From: JACJYE01 sp964432875 | Lineage (GTDB): Bacteria; Bacteroidota; Bacteroidia; Chitinophagales; Saprospiraceae | NCBI GenBank assembly: GCA_964432875.1 | Contig: CAYSPJ010000014.1 | Coordinates: 1 to 64,000 of the forward strand | DNA length: 64,000 bases | Reading direction: 5' to 3' | In this document: piece by piece, positions 17,044-26,777 of the stretch | Layout of the letters: each line of letters starts with the position of its first letter | Position numbering within the stretch: position 1 is the first letter of the stretch | Program-made: the position numbers and the translations under genes | Notes under the pieces: generated by a model | What the model saw: the letters and a program-made list of their open reading frames with translations, nothing else | Databases searched by the model: none | What the model was told of the DNA's origin: nothing

Positions 17044-17219
17044 AATCTTTTGATGTTTTACATTAACTAATTTTCAAATAACCTTAAGCCAAATACCGTG
17101 CCAAATTTTAAGGCCCTCTGAAAACTAGATAGACAAGGCTGTAAAGATACAAAATTATAAAAATATTCACATATATAAAATGTGCGACTGGATAAATAAA
17201 AAAAAATAGGCCCTCCTGC

Positions 17220-17903
17220 CTACAACAATTTCTTCGGCACCGTGATATTTGGCGGCTTGAGATAAAAAGGGCTGTAATATGCCGGATCAGCAAAACGCCC
17301 CGCTTCAAAGGCAGGCAGCGCCAAGGGTAGTAGATGAGCTGCCGAACAGAAGATGGAGGTATATATGATGCCTTCGTTGGGCAGGCTGCCCTGGCACTTT
17401 GCCGCCCCATTGCCAGCGAGGACGATGGTTTGGCCAGCCTGCAAATAGGCGGAAAACGAATCGGGTTCTACCACCATAGCCTGAGGGGGCGAGATGCACT
17501 CGTTGGCCGCATCGAAGCCAGCGGTGTAAACTTCCATCCGGCGGGCGTCGATCATTGGGAAGTAAAGAGCTTCCTCTCGCTCTTGCCGCAGAGCGGCCAG
17601 CGCCAGGGATTGCAGCGTATCTACGGCCACCAGCGGCTTGTCGAGCGCATAGCAGATGCCCTTGGCGGTAGCAGCACCCACGCGCAGGGAAGTGTAGGAA
17701 CCCGGGCCGCTACTCAACGCCAGCCCCTCTATGTCGGCGAGGGTCAGCCCTGCTTCTTGAAGGCCGCGCTCAATGAGCAGCGTTATTTGTCCGGCATGCT
17801 GGTAGCCCTCCGGGGCCTGCTGCAGGCTGAGCAGTTCCAGGCCATCGCTGATGCCGATAGAGCAGAGGTCTGTTGCTGTTTCGATGAGCAGTAATAATGC
17901 CAT
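17220..17903 (-). CDS. tsaB: tRNA threonylcarbamoyladenosine biosynthesis protein TsaB
   Basis: A 227-residue ASKHA-fold protein that forms the TsaBDE complex needed for t6A37 tRNA modification. The N-terminus LLLIETATDLCSIGI and the block LSSGPGSYTSLRVGAATAKG (about residues 63-82) are family hallmarks. The catalytic metal histidines of TsaD are absent, as expected for TsaB. Divergent from prfA, with 243 bp between them. Confidence 0.95.
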   Translation of the reverse strand: MALLLLIETATDLCSIGISDGLELLSLQQAPEGYQHAGQITLLIERGLQEAGLTLADIEGLALSSGPGSYTSLRVGAATAKGICYALDKPLVAVDTLQSLALAALRQEREEALYFPMIDARRMEVYTAGFDAANECISPPQAMVVEPDSFSAYLQAGQTIVLAGNGAAKCQGSLPNEGIIYTSIFCSAAHLLPLALPAFEAGRFADPAYYSPFYLKPPNITVPKKLL

Positions 17904-17966
17904 AAGTGCGAAAGTAAAGGAAATTGAGCAGTAGTGCGATCATTCTGAACTATAATTTTCATCCGC

Positions 17967-18000
17967 TTGTTTCTCCTCTGCATGAATTGTGCTAATTTTG
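17967..18000 (+). promoter_or_regulatory. Candidate prfA promoter
   Basis: TTG at 17967-17969, a 23-bp spacer, then TAATTTTG at 17993-18000, an exact TAnnTTTG. The predicted start near 18006 gives a leader of about 140 nt. Confidence 0.5.
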
Positions 18001-18146
18001 CAGCGCAATAAAAAAACATCGTGGAAATGGTTGTTCAATATATTTTGCCACACTACTTCATGTAGCGACCTTGACTTTCCCTTCACTCGCGGCATTATGC
18101 CCTTCGAGACCCTACTCCTTTTTTCCACTTTCAACTCAATAAAGAC

Positions 18147-19217
18147 ATGTTAGAAAAGCTGCAAGCGATAAAAGAAAGGTACGCCTATCTGGAAGAAAAA
18201 ATGGGCGACCCCGAACTCATGACTGACATGAGCCGCTTTACCAAGATAAGCAAAGAATACAAAAGCCTCAAGCCAGTCATCGATACCTTCAATGAATACC
18301 TGGACTTGCTGAGCAACATTAAAACCGCCAGGGAGATGCTGCGCGAGGAGGACCCCGAGATGCGCGAAATGGCTCGCCTTGAACTAGACGAGCTCGAGCC
18401 CCGCGAAGCGGAGCTGGAAGAGCAGCTCCGGATGATGCTCATCCCCAAAGACATGGAAGATACCAAGGATGTCATCTTTGAAATACGCTCCGGCACCGGG
18501 GGGGACGAAGCTAGCCTCTTTGCGGGTGACCTCTATCGTATGTACTCTCGTTACTTCGACGATCAAGGCTGGACCGTAGAGGCCATCTCCATCAACGAAG
18601 GGACGGTAGGCGGCTACAATAAACTCGTGTTGGAAATATCGGGAGATGAGGTCTATGGCAAGCTCAAGTTTGAGTCGGGGGCCCACCGGGTGCAGCGCAT
18701 CCCTAAAACGGAATCTCAGGGCAGGGTGCATACCTCTGCCGCCACCGTAGCGGTGATGCCCAAGCTCGAAATGGAAGATGTAGATATCAACAGGGCCGAC
18801 CTCAAAATCGACACCTACCGCTCTAGCGGTGCGGGCGGGCAGCACGTCAACAAGACCGAATCAGCCATCCGCATCACTCACTTGCCTACTGGTATCGTAT
18901 CGGAAAGCCAGGATGGCCGCTCGCAGATTAAAAACCGGGAAATCGCCATGCAGCGCCTCTACGTCAAAATTGCCGATATGAAGCGCGAACAGCACGAAAA
19001 CGAGCAAGCGACTAAGCGCCGCTCCCTGGTCGGCACCGGCGACCGCTCCGGCAAAATCCGCACCTACAACTATCCCCAAAACCGTGTGACCGACCACCGG
19101 CTGGAAGGCGACAACAAAAACTTTAATCTCGAGCAGGTGATGCAAGGGCAACTCGGCCCCATCATCGAAGCCCTTCAGATGGAGGAGAATGCCGAAAAGA
19201 TGAAAGCAGGCGATTAA
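18147..19217 (+). CDS. prfA: Peptide chain release factor 1
   Basis: A 356-residue class I release factor recognising UAA and UAG. The catalytic GGQ loop (SGAGGQHVNKTES, about residue 230) and the stop-recognition PxT tripeptide as PKT (RIPKTESQGR) are present. Length is standard and there is no programmed frameshift, which characterises prfB rather than prfA. It stands alone; hemK (prmC), often nearby elsewhere, is not in this window. Confidence 0.97.
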   Translation: MLEKLQAIKERYAYLEEKMGDPELMTDMSRFTKISKEYKSLKPVIDTFNEYLDLLSNIKTAREMLREEDPEMREMARLELDELEPREAELEEQLRMMLIPKDMEDTKDVIFEIRSGTGGDEASLFAGDLYRMYSRYFDDQGWTVEAISINEGTVGGYNKLVLEISGDEVYGKLKFESGAHRVQRIPKTESQGRVHTSAATVAVMPKLEMEDVDINRADLKIDTYRSSGAGGQHVNKTESAIRITHLPTGIVSESQDGRSQIKNREIAMQRLYVKIADMKREQHENEQATKRRSLVGTGDRSGKIRTYNYPQNRVTDHRLEGDNKNFNLEQVMQGQLGPIIEALQMEENAEKMKAGD

Positions 19218-19300
19218 TAACTTGTCATTGGTTGATATGGCGATTCTACGCAATGAGGCGCTTCACTTAGCATGAAACCATACCCCCTTACTTCATTGCG

Positions 19301-19714
19301 CTATTTGGGCCAGATCAGGTAGCCTCCGCCGAGGTCATATATCTCGTTGAAGCCTAGCTCTTCCATTTGTTTGGAGGCCTTGGCGCTGCGGGCACCCGAA
19401 CGGCAATAGAGCATTACCGGGCGATTTTTGTCGAGCTTTTGGAGTTGCTCGGCAAAATCGGCGTCGTAGAAATTGTAGTTGATGGCCCCGGGGATGTGTC
19501 CGGCGGTAAATTCTTGTGGTGTGCGCACATCGAGCAATTGAAGCTCGGGCAGTTCTGCCATCTTGGCCTGGTAGGCATCAAGTGGCAGCACTTTATTGAC
19601 CTTTGCGGGTGGCGCAGTAGCTGTAGCGTTCATCGGCAGGTCGCGCCCGGCGCTTTGCTGGCAGGAGGCCAGCCCGGCACTGAAAAGCAAAAGCAGTAAT
19701 AGCAACTGTTTCAT
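19301..19714 (-). CDS. Rhodanese-domain lipoprotein
   Basis: A 137-residue protein: a leucine-rich signal segment with lipobox LASC (Cys 18), then a single rhodanese domain. The active-site loop CRSGAR (Cys 104) is intact, so sulfur transfer or thiol chemistry is feasible in the envelope. A TATCTTTG element at 19732-19739 leaves a leader of only about 11 nt. Divergent from mfd. Confidence 0.92.
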   Translation of the reverse strand: MKQLLLLLLLFSAGLASCQQSAGRDLPMNATATAPPAKVNKVLPLDAYQAKMAELPELQLLDVRTPQEFTAGHIPGAINYNFYDADFAEQLQKLDKNRPVMLYCRSGARSAKASKQMEELGFNEIYDLGGGYLIWPK

Positions 19715-19731
19715 TGGTTGGATTTTAGGGG

Positions 19732-19739
19732 CAAAGATA
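19732..19739 (-). promoter_or_regulatory. -7 element of the rhodanese gene
   Basis: TATCTTTG on the minus strand, exact TAnnTTTG. The predicted start near 19726 gives a leader of about 11 nt to the ATG at 19714. No TTG at the expected distance. Confidence 0.45.
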
Positions 19740-19852
19740 AGCTTTTTTCACGGCCAGCTTCTGTGAGCTTGATCACCGTAGCTTTTTTGGCCAGGTCGGA
19801 AAACCTATTCAACGCTGAGCTGTTTTTCAGGCATTCCCTCAATCCTACAAGT

Positions 19853-19860
19853 TATCTTTG
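19853..19860 (+). promoter_or_regulatory. -7 element of mfd, implying a leaderless or near-leaderless mRNA
   Basis: TATCTTTG, exact TAnnTTTG, ends six bases before the GTG start of mfd at 19866. Transcription would begin at about the first base of the start codon. No TTG is visible 17-23 bp upstream. Confidence 0.45.
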
Positions 19861-19865
19861 TTGAC

Positions 19866-22800
19866 GTGAATAAAAACCTTGAGCGGCTCCTGGAGCTGTA
19901 CCGCGAAGACGAGCGCACTCAGCGCATCGTTCAGGCATTGGTCTCGGAAGAGCCCGCCCGGCTGCAATTGCAGGGGATAACCGGCGCGCAGGATGCTTTT
20001 GTCCTGGCAGGTACCTACCTGTCGGCACCGCGCAACCACCTTTTTATCGCCAACGACAAGGATGAAGCCGCCTACCTGCAAAATGACCTGGCACAACTGC
20101 TCGATAAGAAACCCATCCGCTTTTTCCCAGATTCCTTCAAGCGCCCCATGGATTTCGAGGAGCTCAATAGCAATAACGGGCTGCTGCGTACCGAAGCGAT
20201 CAATAAAATCTTTAACAGCGGCACCTCTGGAGAAATACTGGCCTCTTATCCGGAAGCCCTCTTTGAGAAGGTCGTCGCCCCGGAAGTCCTCAATCAACAG
20301 CAGATCAGCATCGTCAAAGGAGAGCAGCTGGATGTAGATTTTATGATTGAAATCCTGGTTGAATATGGTTTTTCCCGGGAAGATTTCGTGTACGAACCAG
20401 GCCAGTTTGCGGTGCGCGGCGGCATCGTCGACGTGTTTTCCTATGGCAACGATTACCCCTATCGCATCGAATTGTTTGACGAAGAGGTGGAGAGTGTACG
20501 CACCTTCAACCCCACCACCCAGCTCTCCGTGCAGAACATCGGCCGGGTGACGATCATCCCCAATATCAATACCCAGTTCAGCCAGGAGCAGAAGGTTTCC
20601 CTCTTGGGCATCCTGCCCGCCAATACCGTCATTTGGGTCAAGGATTTCCAGGTATTGCTGGACAAGCTGGCGCTCTGTTTTGAAAAAGCGGAAGCCTTCG
20701 CCCAATCCCTGCGCTTCCGGGAAGAGGAAGACATCAAGGAGGCCCTTCAGGGGCGTTCTTTCATCCGGCCCAACGAAATTATGGAAGCAATCGAGCCCTT
20801 TTCCATCGTTTGCCTTTCCAGCCAGGCACAGCCCCTGGTATTCCAGCAAAAAATCCTTTACGATTCCCTGCCTCAACCTAGCTTTAATAAGCAGTTCAAT
20901 CTGTTGATCGACAACTTCCACGAAAACACCCAACGCCGCCTCGATAATTATCTCTTTGCCGAAAACCCCAAGCAAGTTGAGCGCTTCTATGCCATCTTTG
21001 AAGACCTGGGGGCCCAGGTGCAATTCCACCCCATCCCCAGTGCCATCAGCCAGGGCTTTGTGGATCGCGAGCTGAAGGTGGCTTGCTACACCGACCACCA
21101 GATTTTCCAGCGCTTCCACCGCTACAAACTCCGGCAGGGTTTTACCCAGAGCCAGGCTCTATCCCTGCGCATGATACGGGAGTTGCAGGCCGGCGATTTT
21201 GTCACCCATATCGATCACGGCGTGGGGCGGTATTCTGGCCTGGAGAAAATCAATATCAACGGGCACATCCAGGAGTCGGTGCGCTTGATTTATAAAAATA
21301 ACGACATCCTCTACGTCAGTATCAACTCCCTCCACAAAATCTCCAAATACGTGGGCAAGGAGGGCACCGCGCCTCAATTGGACAAGCTGGGCTCGGAAGC
21401 CTGGAAAAACCTCAAGGCCCGCACCAAAAAGAAGGTCAAGGACATCGCCGGCGAGTTGATTAAGCTCTATGCCAAGCGCAAAGCTTCGCCGGGCTTTGCT
21501 TTCCCGATTGATGGTTACATGCAAAACGAACTGGAAGCCTCCTTCATCTATGAAGACACCCCCGACCAGCTCAAGGCCACCAACGACGTCAAGGAGGATA
21601 TGATGAAGCAGCACCCCATGGACCGCCTCATTTGTGGAGATGTGGGCTTTGGCAAAACTGAAGTTGCCATCCGGGCCGCCTTCAAAGCCATCATGGGCGG
21701 CAAGCAAGTGGCCGTGCTGGTGCCTACCACCATCCTCGCCCTGCAGCATTACCGCACTTTCAAGGAGCGCCTGGAGGAGTTTGGTGCCAGCGTGGACTAC
21801 ATCAACCGCTTCCGCACCACTGCCCAGCGCAACGAGGTTTTCAAACGCCTGAAGGAAGGCAAGCTCGATTTGGTCATCGGCACCCACGCTTTGCTCAACC
21901 AGAAGGCGGGCTTTAAAGACCTGGGCTTGCTCGTGATTGACGAAGAGCAAAAGTTTGGCGTGGCGGCTAAGGAGAAACTGCGTAATATCAAGGTCAACGT
22001 AGATACGCTTACCCTCACGGCTACCCCCATACCGCGCACCCTGCAGTTCTCGCTCATGGCCGCGCGCGACCTCTCCATCATCCGTACGCCGCCGCCCAAC
22101 CGGCAGCCTATCCATACCGAGGTGCGCATCTTCAGCGAAGAGCTGATCAAGGAGGCGATTTACTATGAAGTCAACCGGGGCGGCCAGGTCTTTTTTGTGC
22201 ACAACCGAGTGAAAAGCCTGCCAGATGTGACCGCCATGGTGCGCCGTATGTGCCCCGATGTGGAAGTAGCCAGCGCCCACGGCCAGTTGGAAGCCGACCA
22301 ACTGGAGAAGACCTTGATTGAATTCATCGACGGCCGCTACGATGTGCTAGTCTGCACCAACATCATCGAAACGGGGCTCGACATCCCCAATGCCAATACT
22401 ATACTCATCAACAATGCTCACCAATTTGGGATGAGCGACCTGCACCAGTTGCGGGGGCGGGTGGGGCGCTCCAACCAGAAAGCCTTCTGTTACCTCTTCA
22501 GCCCGCCGATGTCAGCCCTTACTGCCGATGCCCGCAAACGGCTGAAAACATTGGAAGAGTTTTCCGAGCTGGGCAGCGGCTTCAACATCGCCATGCGCGA
22601 CCTGGATATACGCGGGGCAGGCAACCTGTTGGGAGGGGAGCAGAGCGGTTTTATCGCCGACATCGGCTATGAAACCTACCAGAAAATACTGGAAGAGGCT
22701 ATCCACGAATTGAAGTCCTCAGAGTTTAAGGACCTGTTTCAGGAAGAGCTGGAGAAAAACCCACAGTATGTGCGCGATGTCCAGATCGATACCGATGCCG

Positions 22801-23258
22801 AGATGCTCATCCCGGATGAGTACATCAGCAACATCCAGGAGCGCCTTAGCCTTTATACCGAGCTGGACGGCATCGATACGGAAGATGATTTGACTAGCTT
22901 CGAAGCCCGCCTGCGCGACCGCTTCGGCAAAATCCCCCCTCAGGTGCGAGAATTATTCGAGGGGCTGCGCCTACGTTGGGTCTGTAAGGCGCTGGGCCTG
23001 GAACGCGTCATCCTCAAGAATAGCAAGCTGCGCTGTTACTTCGTGGAAAATCCTCAATCACCCTTCTTTGAGACCGCTTTGTTTAACGACATTCTGCAGC
23101 TTATCGCCAATCAAGGGCACAAGCTGGGCTTGAGCTTGAAACAGTCTAACAAACACCTCATCCTGGTGAAAGACCACGTCAGGAACCTCAGTGAGGCGCA
23201 CCAAGCGCTACAACGACTGCGCGATAGGGTGGAAGGGGAGGTCAAGGTTAAAGGGTAA
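19866..23258 (+). CDS. mfd: Transcription-repair coupling factor
   Basis: A 1130-residue DNA translocase that displaces stalled RNA polymerase and recruits UvrA. An N-terminal UvrB-like region and a CarD-like polymerase-interaction domain (around LQAGDFVTHIDHGVGRYSG) are followed by a RecG-type helicase. Walker A is GDVGFGKTEV (about residue 590) and Walker B is IDEEQKFG (about 691). TATPIPRTLQFSL and QLRGRVGRSN follow, and a C-terminal TRCF domain closes the protein. Start codon GTG, with MNKNLERLLELY as the N-terminus. The last codons (VKVKG-stop) are encoded by a 7-bp repeat array. Confidence 0.97.
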   Translation: MNKNLERLLELYREDERTQRIVQALVSEEPARLQLQGITGAQDAFVLAGTYLSAPRNHLFIANDKDEAAYLQNDLAQLLDKKPIRFFPDSFKRPMDFEELNSNNGLLRTEAINKIFNSGTSGEILASYPEALFEKVVAPEVLNQQQISIVKGEQLDVDFMIEILVEYGFSREDFVYEPGQFAVRGGIVDVFSYGNDYPYRIELFDEEVESVRTFNPTTQLSVQNIGRVTIIPNINTQFSQEQKVSLLGILPANTVIWVKDFQVLLDKLALCFEKAEAFAQSLRFREEEDIKEALQGRSFIRPNEIMEAIEPFSIVCLSSQAQPLVFQQKILYDSLPQPSFNKQFNLLIDNFHENTQRRLDNYLFAENPKQVERFYAIFEDLGAQVQFHPIPSAISQGFVDRELKVACYTDHQIFQRFHRYKLRQGFTQSQALSLRMIRELQAGDFVTHIDHGVGRYSGLEKININGHIQESVRLIYKNNDILYVSINSLHKISKYVGKEGTAPQLDKLGSEAWKNLKARTKKKVKDIAGELIKLYAKRKASPGFAFPIDGYMQNELEASFIYEDTPDQLKATNDVKEDMMKQHPMDRLICGDVGFGKTEVAIRAAFKAIMGGKQVAVLVPTTILALQHYRTFKERLEEFGASVDYINRFRTTAQRNEVFKRLKEGKLDLVIGTHALLNQKAGFKDLGLLVIDEEQKFGVAAKEKLRNIKVNVDTLTLTATPIPRTLQFSLMAARDLSIIRTPPPNRQPIHTEVRIFSEELIKEAIYYEVNRGGQVFFVHNRVKSLPDVTAMVRRMCPDVEVASAHGQLEADQLEKTLIEFIDGRYDVLVCTNIIETGLDIPNANTILINNAHQFGMSDLHQLRGRVGRSNQKAFCYLFSPPMSALTADARKRLKTLEEFSELGSGFNIAMRDLDIRGAGNLLGGEQSGFIADIGYETYQKILEEAIHELKSSEFKDLFQEELEKNPQYVRDVQIDTDAEMLIPDEYISNIQERLSLYTELDGIDTEDDLTSFEARLRDRFGKIPPQVRELFEGLRLRWVCKALGLERVILKNSKLRCYFVENPQSPFFETALFNDILQLIANQGHKLGLSLKQSNKHLILVKDHVRNLSEAHQALQRLRDRVEGEVKVKG

Positions 23259-23306
23259 GGGTTAAAGGGTAAGGGTTAAAGGTTAAGGGTTAAAGGTTAA
23301 AGGGGT
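23244..23306 (+). repeat. Heptanucleotide tandem array A (TAAAGGG-like)
   Basis: Nine consecutive 7-bp units in perfect register: AAGGTTA, AAGGGTA, AGGGTTA, AAGGGTA, AGGGTTA, AAGGTTA, AGGGTTA, AAGGTTA, AAGGGGT. The array runs through the mfd stop codon (23256-23258) into the space between mfd and the convergent cyclase gene. Confidence 0.95.
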
Positions 23307-23339
23307 GAGATGGGTAGGGCAAAAAAGGAGCGGGCGGTA

Positions 23340-25184
23340 TCAGGACATTTTTTTGAGCAAGGCTATAAACCTGGGGTGATCCCGCAAGCTATCCAGGTTA
23401 TTATCATTGGCGTACCAGCCAGATTGAGTGATGCCAGCAATATAGGCGTGTTCGAGGCAATCAAGAGCTTCGTCGGGCATGCCGATCATGGCGTAAACGC
23501 AGCCAGCATTGTAGAGGAGCATAGGGTCATCCGGTTCGATTTCCAGGGCGCGGCTGAGCCATTCCAATCCACGTTCTTTATCGCCCAAGGCTACCAGGCC
23601 ATTGGCGCCGAGGTAGAGTGCGCGCAAGTCGTGCGGATTGAGCAGCAGGCTGCTCTCGGCAACTTCTACCCCCCGGCGTTGAGCGGCGCGGGCTTTCTCC
23701 GTTTTACCCAAACCAGCGTAAACATGGCCTGCCAACAGCAGGGATTGATAATCCTCTGGACGGGCTCGGTTGGCCTCTTCAAACCAATAAGCCGCTTGCT
23801 CCAGCTTGCCTTGGGCGTAGTAGAGCCGGCCGAAGAGATAGCGGGCCTCAAAGAGCTTGGCATCGAGCTCCAAGGCACGGTCAAAAGCCTCTTCGGCTTC
23901 TTCATAGCGGTTTTCCAGCGACAAGGCATGGCCGTAGGCAACGTAAGCTTCCGATAGGATGGGGTCTAGTTCAATGGCCGTACGGCTAGCTTTGCCAGCA
24001 GCAAGGAGGTAAGCTTCGCGCTTGGCCTTATACATATAAAGGTATGCGTAGCAATTAGCCAGCCCGCAATAAGCCAGGGCGTAGCTGTCGTCTTGTTGGA
24101 TCGCCTCCTGGAATAAAAGCAGCGCTTTTTCAATGCTCTGCGGGCTAAACTGGTAAAAGAACTGCCGCCCTTGCAGGTAGCGGTCGTAGGCTTGTAAGTC
24201 GCTGGAATGGCGGCTTTTGACGCCGCGGACGCGTTTGGCAATGAGTTTGATTTTCAACGCAGCGGCGATGTTCTCGGCTATTTCGTCCTGTACGGAAAAG
24301 AGGTCGGAGAGCTCGCGGTCAAATTTCCCGGCCCAGAGGTTATAGCCCGTTTCGCCGTCCACTAGTTCGGCCTTCACCCTGATTTGGCCGTTGAATTTAG
24401 TGATAGACCCCGCCAGGATGGCCCTGGCGTTCAACTGCCTACCCACCTCCCGGATATCTTGCTGGCCGCGCAGAGAGAAGGAAGCCGAGCGAGCCACCAC
24501 CATCAGTCCCGGCACTTTATTCAAGGCGATGATGATTTCTTCGGCCATGCCGTCGCCGAAGTAATCTTGTTCGGGCTTTCCGCTGAGGTTGGCAAAAGGC
24601 AATACCGCCACGCTGGGCGCTGGGGTTTCGGTGCGCGGTGTCGGGAAATCAGAGGGGATGCCAGGTATTACTAATTGGTAGAGGCGTTCGGGCTGTTCGA
24701 AGCCGCGCAGGATAAACTCGCCCAAGTCTTGGATCGTGAGGCTGCCTTCTCCAAGCCCTTTCTTGATGTGCTGAATAGAAGCCTGAGAAAGCAGCACCTG
24801 CCCGCCGTGAGCGGCACTGCATACCCGGGAAGCCCGGTGCACTTCCAACCCGATATAGCCATTGGGCGTAGCTACTGCTTCACCGGCATGGATACCAATG
24901 CGTACGCGTAGGCCCACCTTCCGTGCCCAGGGCTGGGAGTGAAATGCCCACTGCGCCATTACTGCTGCATTGATAGCCAGAGAAGCGGTGGGGAATACCG
25001 CAAAAAAGCCATCCCCTGCCGTATCTACTTCCGTGCCGTGCAGTTTATCCAGCGCGCTGCGTATCGTTTGGTGGTATTTTTCTACCAGATAGGGGTAGCT
25101 CTCGCCCAACTGTGTGATGAGCTTGGTGGAGCCTTCTATATCGCTAAAGAAGAAGGCGACGCTCTGCTTGGGGAGTATTTTCAT
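23340..25184 (-). CDS. Class III adenylate/guanylate cyclase with TolB-like and TPR domains
   Basis: A 614-residue multidomain protein. The N-terminal class III cyclase domain (about residues 1-175) has both metal-binding aspartates, in FFFSDIEGSTKL and DTAGDGFFAVF, and the RIGIHAGEA segment, so it is probably catalytic. A middle domain (SVAVLPFANLSG onward) resembles the TolB-like region found in cyclase/TPR fusions. The C-terminal half is a TPR solenoid (for example AYVAYGHALSLENRYEEAEE). The start is the ATG at 25184 (MKILPKQSVAFF); an earlier frame start at 25232 lacks family support. No membrane segment is seen. ATP versus GTP specificity cannot be decided by eye. It converges with mfd across array A. 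Confidence 0.92.
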   Translation of the reverse strand: MKILPKQSVAFFFSDIEGSTKLITQLGESYPYLVEKYHQTIRSALDKLHGTEVDTAGDGFFAVFPTASLAINAAVMAQWAFHSQPWARKVGLRVRIGIHAGEAVATPNGYIGLEVHRASRVCSAAHGGQVLLSQASIQHIKKGLGEGSLTIQDLGEFILRGFEQPERLYQLVIPGIPSDFPTPRTETPAPSVAVLPFANLSGKPEQDYFGDGMAEEIIIALNKVPGLMVVARSASFSLRGQQDIREVGRQLNARAILAGSITKFNGQIRVKAELVDGETGYNLWAGKFDRELSDLFSVQDEIAENIAAALKIKLIAKRVRGVKSRHSSDLQAYDRYLQGRQFFYQFSPQSIEKALLLFQEAIQQDDSYALAYCGLANCYAYLYMYKAKREAYLLAAGKASRTAIELDPILSEAYVAYGHALSLENRYEEAEEAFDRALELDAKLFEARYLFGRLYYAQGKLEQAAYWFEEANRARPEDYQSLLLAGHVYAGLGKTEKARAAQRRGVEVAESSLLLNPHDLRALYLGANGLVALGDKERGLEWLSRALEIEPDDPMLLYNAGCVYAMIGMPDEALDCLEHAYIAGITQSGWYANDNNLDSLRDHPRFIALLKKMS

Positions 25185-25349
25185 GACTTCTTTATACCGC
25201 AAAGGTCTGAATGTTTTGCCATACCCTGGCAATTTTCCCTCAAAATAGCGCTAATTCCTCAAAGGGGTGATAAAATTCATCACTAAAGACGGCAGGCTTT
25301 TATAATTTCCCCCGCTTGAAAGCTTTCATCGCTCAACCAAATTCAAACC

Positions 25350-26729
25350 ATGCACCAGAAAATCACCATCGAGCCTTTCCGTATCAAAGTAGTGGAACAA
25401 ATCCGCCTGGCATCGGATGAGGAGCGCCGCGCTTTCCTTCACCATGCTCACTACAACCTCTTCCTGCTCCATTCCGATGAGGTCATCATCGATTTGCTGA
25501 CGGATAGCGGCACTTCGGCCATGAGCGCCGAACAGTGGGCGGGCATCATGCGGGGCGATGAGAGCTACGCCGGCGCCCGCAGCTGGCTGCGCATGGAGGC
25601 TGCCATTAAAGACCTCACGGGCTGCCCTTACATCCTGCCCACCCACCAGGGGCGCGCGGCCGAGCACTTGCTCTACTCCCGGCTGGGCGGGCCGGGCAAG
25701 GTCTTCATCAGCAACACCCACTTTGATACCACTCGGGCCAATATCGAATTTTCGCAGGCTACCGCCATTGATATCCCCATTGCCGAAGCTCGTCATCCCG
25801 ATGAGTATCACCCTTTTAAAGGCAACCTCGACACCCAGCAGTTGGAGGCCCTTATCGCCGAGTATGGCGCGCCAAATATCGGTGCGGTCATCCTCACCGT
25901 CACCAACAATAGCGGCGGCGGGCAGCCGGCCAGTATGGCCAATGCCCGTGCGGTGGCCGAAATATGCCAGGCTCACGACATCCTCTTCATCCTGGATGCC
26001 TGTCGCATCGCTGAAAATGCCTATTTTATTAAACACCGTGAGCCGGGCTACAGCCATAAAACCTATCGGGAAATCGCGCAGGAGATGTTTGCCCTGACCG
26101 ACGGCTGCATCATGAGCGCCAAAAAGGATGGTCTGGTCAATATGGGCGGCTTCCTAGCCCTGAAGGACCTCGATCTGGCGGTGCAGTGCCGCACGGTGCT
26201 CATCATCACCGAAGGCTATTCCACCTATGGCGGCTTATCGGGCCGCGATATGGAGGCCATCGCCATCGGGCTGGAAGAGGTCTTTGATGCCGATTACCTG
26301 AACTATCGCATCAAGAGCACCGCCTATCTGGGCGAGCACCTCAAAGACATGGGCATACCGCTCATCTGGCCTCCGGGCGGCCACGCTATTTACATCGATG
26401 CCAAAGCTTTTTACCCGCATATCCCGGTAGAAGAATTCCCTGGCCAGGCGCTGGCCTGTGAGCTCTATCTCAAGGCCGGCATCCGGGGCTGTGAAATCGG
26501 ATCGGTCATGTTTGGGAAATACACCGAGGCGGGCAAGCTCATCCCCGCGCCCATGGAATTGGTGCGCCTTGCTATCCCGCGCCGGGTCTATACCCAAAGC
26601 CATATTGATTATGTGGTGGAAACTTTCCGCGAACTCGCCGAGGAACGCGGCCGGGCTCATGGCTATCGCATTACTTACGAACCGCCCTTCCTCCGGCACT
26701 TCACCGCCCGATTCGAGCCGGTGAGTTGA
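25350..26729 (+). CDS. tnaA: Tryptophanase
   Basis: A 459-residue PLP enzyme of the tryptophanase/tyrosine phenol-lyase family, splitting tryptophan to indole, pyruvate and ammonia. The PLP lysine lies in MSAKKDGLVNMGG (about Lys 259). Two positions that separate the two activities favour tryptophanase. FDTT carries Asp where phenol-lyases have Thr. GCEIGS carries Ile where phenol-lyases have the phenol-binding Arg. Assignment of those positions is from memory of the E. coli and Citrobacter enzymes. It is divergent from the cyclase gene and followed 48 bp later by an NdpA-like gene. Confidence 0.9.
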   Translation: MHQKITIEPFRIKVVEQIRLASDEERRAFLHHAHYNLFLLHSDEVIIDLLTDSGTSAMSAEQWAGIMRGDESYAGARSWLRMEAAIKDLTGCPYILPTHQGRAAEHLLYSRLGGPGKVFISNTHFDTTRANIEFSQATAIDIPIAEARHPDEYHPFKGNLDTQQLEALIAEYGAPNIGAVILTVTNNSGGGQPASMANARAVAEICQAHDILFILDACRIAENAYFIKHREPGYSHKTYREIAQEMFALTDGCIMSAKKDGLVNMGGFLALKDLDLAVQCRTVLIITEGYSTYGGLSGRDMEAIAIGLEEVFDADYLNYRIKSTAYLGEHLKDMGIPLIWPPGGHAIYIDAKAFYPHIPVEEFPGQALACELYLKAGIRGCEIGSVMFGKYTEAGKLIPAPMELVRLAIPRRVYTQSHIDYVVETFRELAEERGRAHGYRITYEPPFLRHFTARFEPVS

Positions 26730-26777
26730 GATTGTATAAAATAGCGTAACTTCGACCCCCGAATCAAAGCATAGACC

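Noticed and set aside
19845..22301. Two long minus-strand frames (424 and 380 codons) opposite mfd
   Set aside because: They are antisense to a gene with unmistakable Mfd motifs, have no family features, and result from the codon bias of the true gene.
23244..23306. Heptamer array considered as a telomere-like or integron site
   Set aside because: It is internal, short, lacks a hairpin or integrase, and a second copy lies in reverse orientation; a simple tandem repeat explains it.
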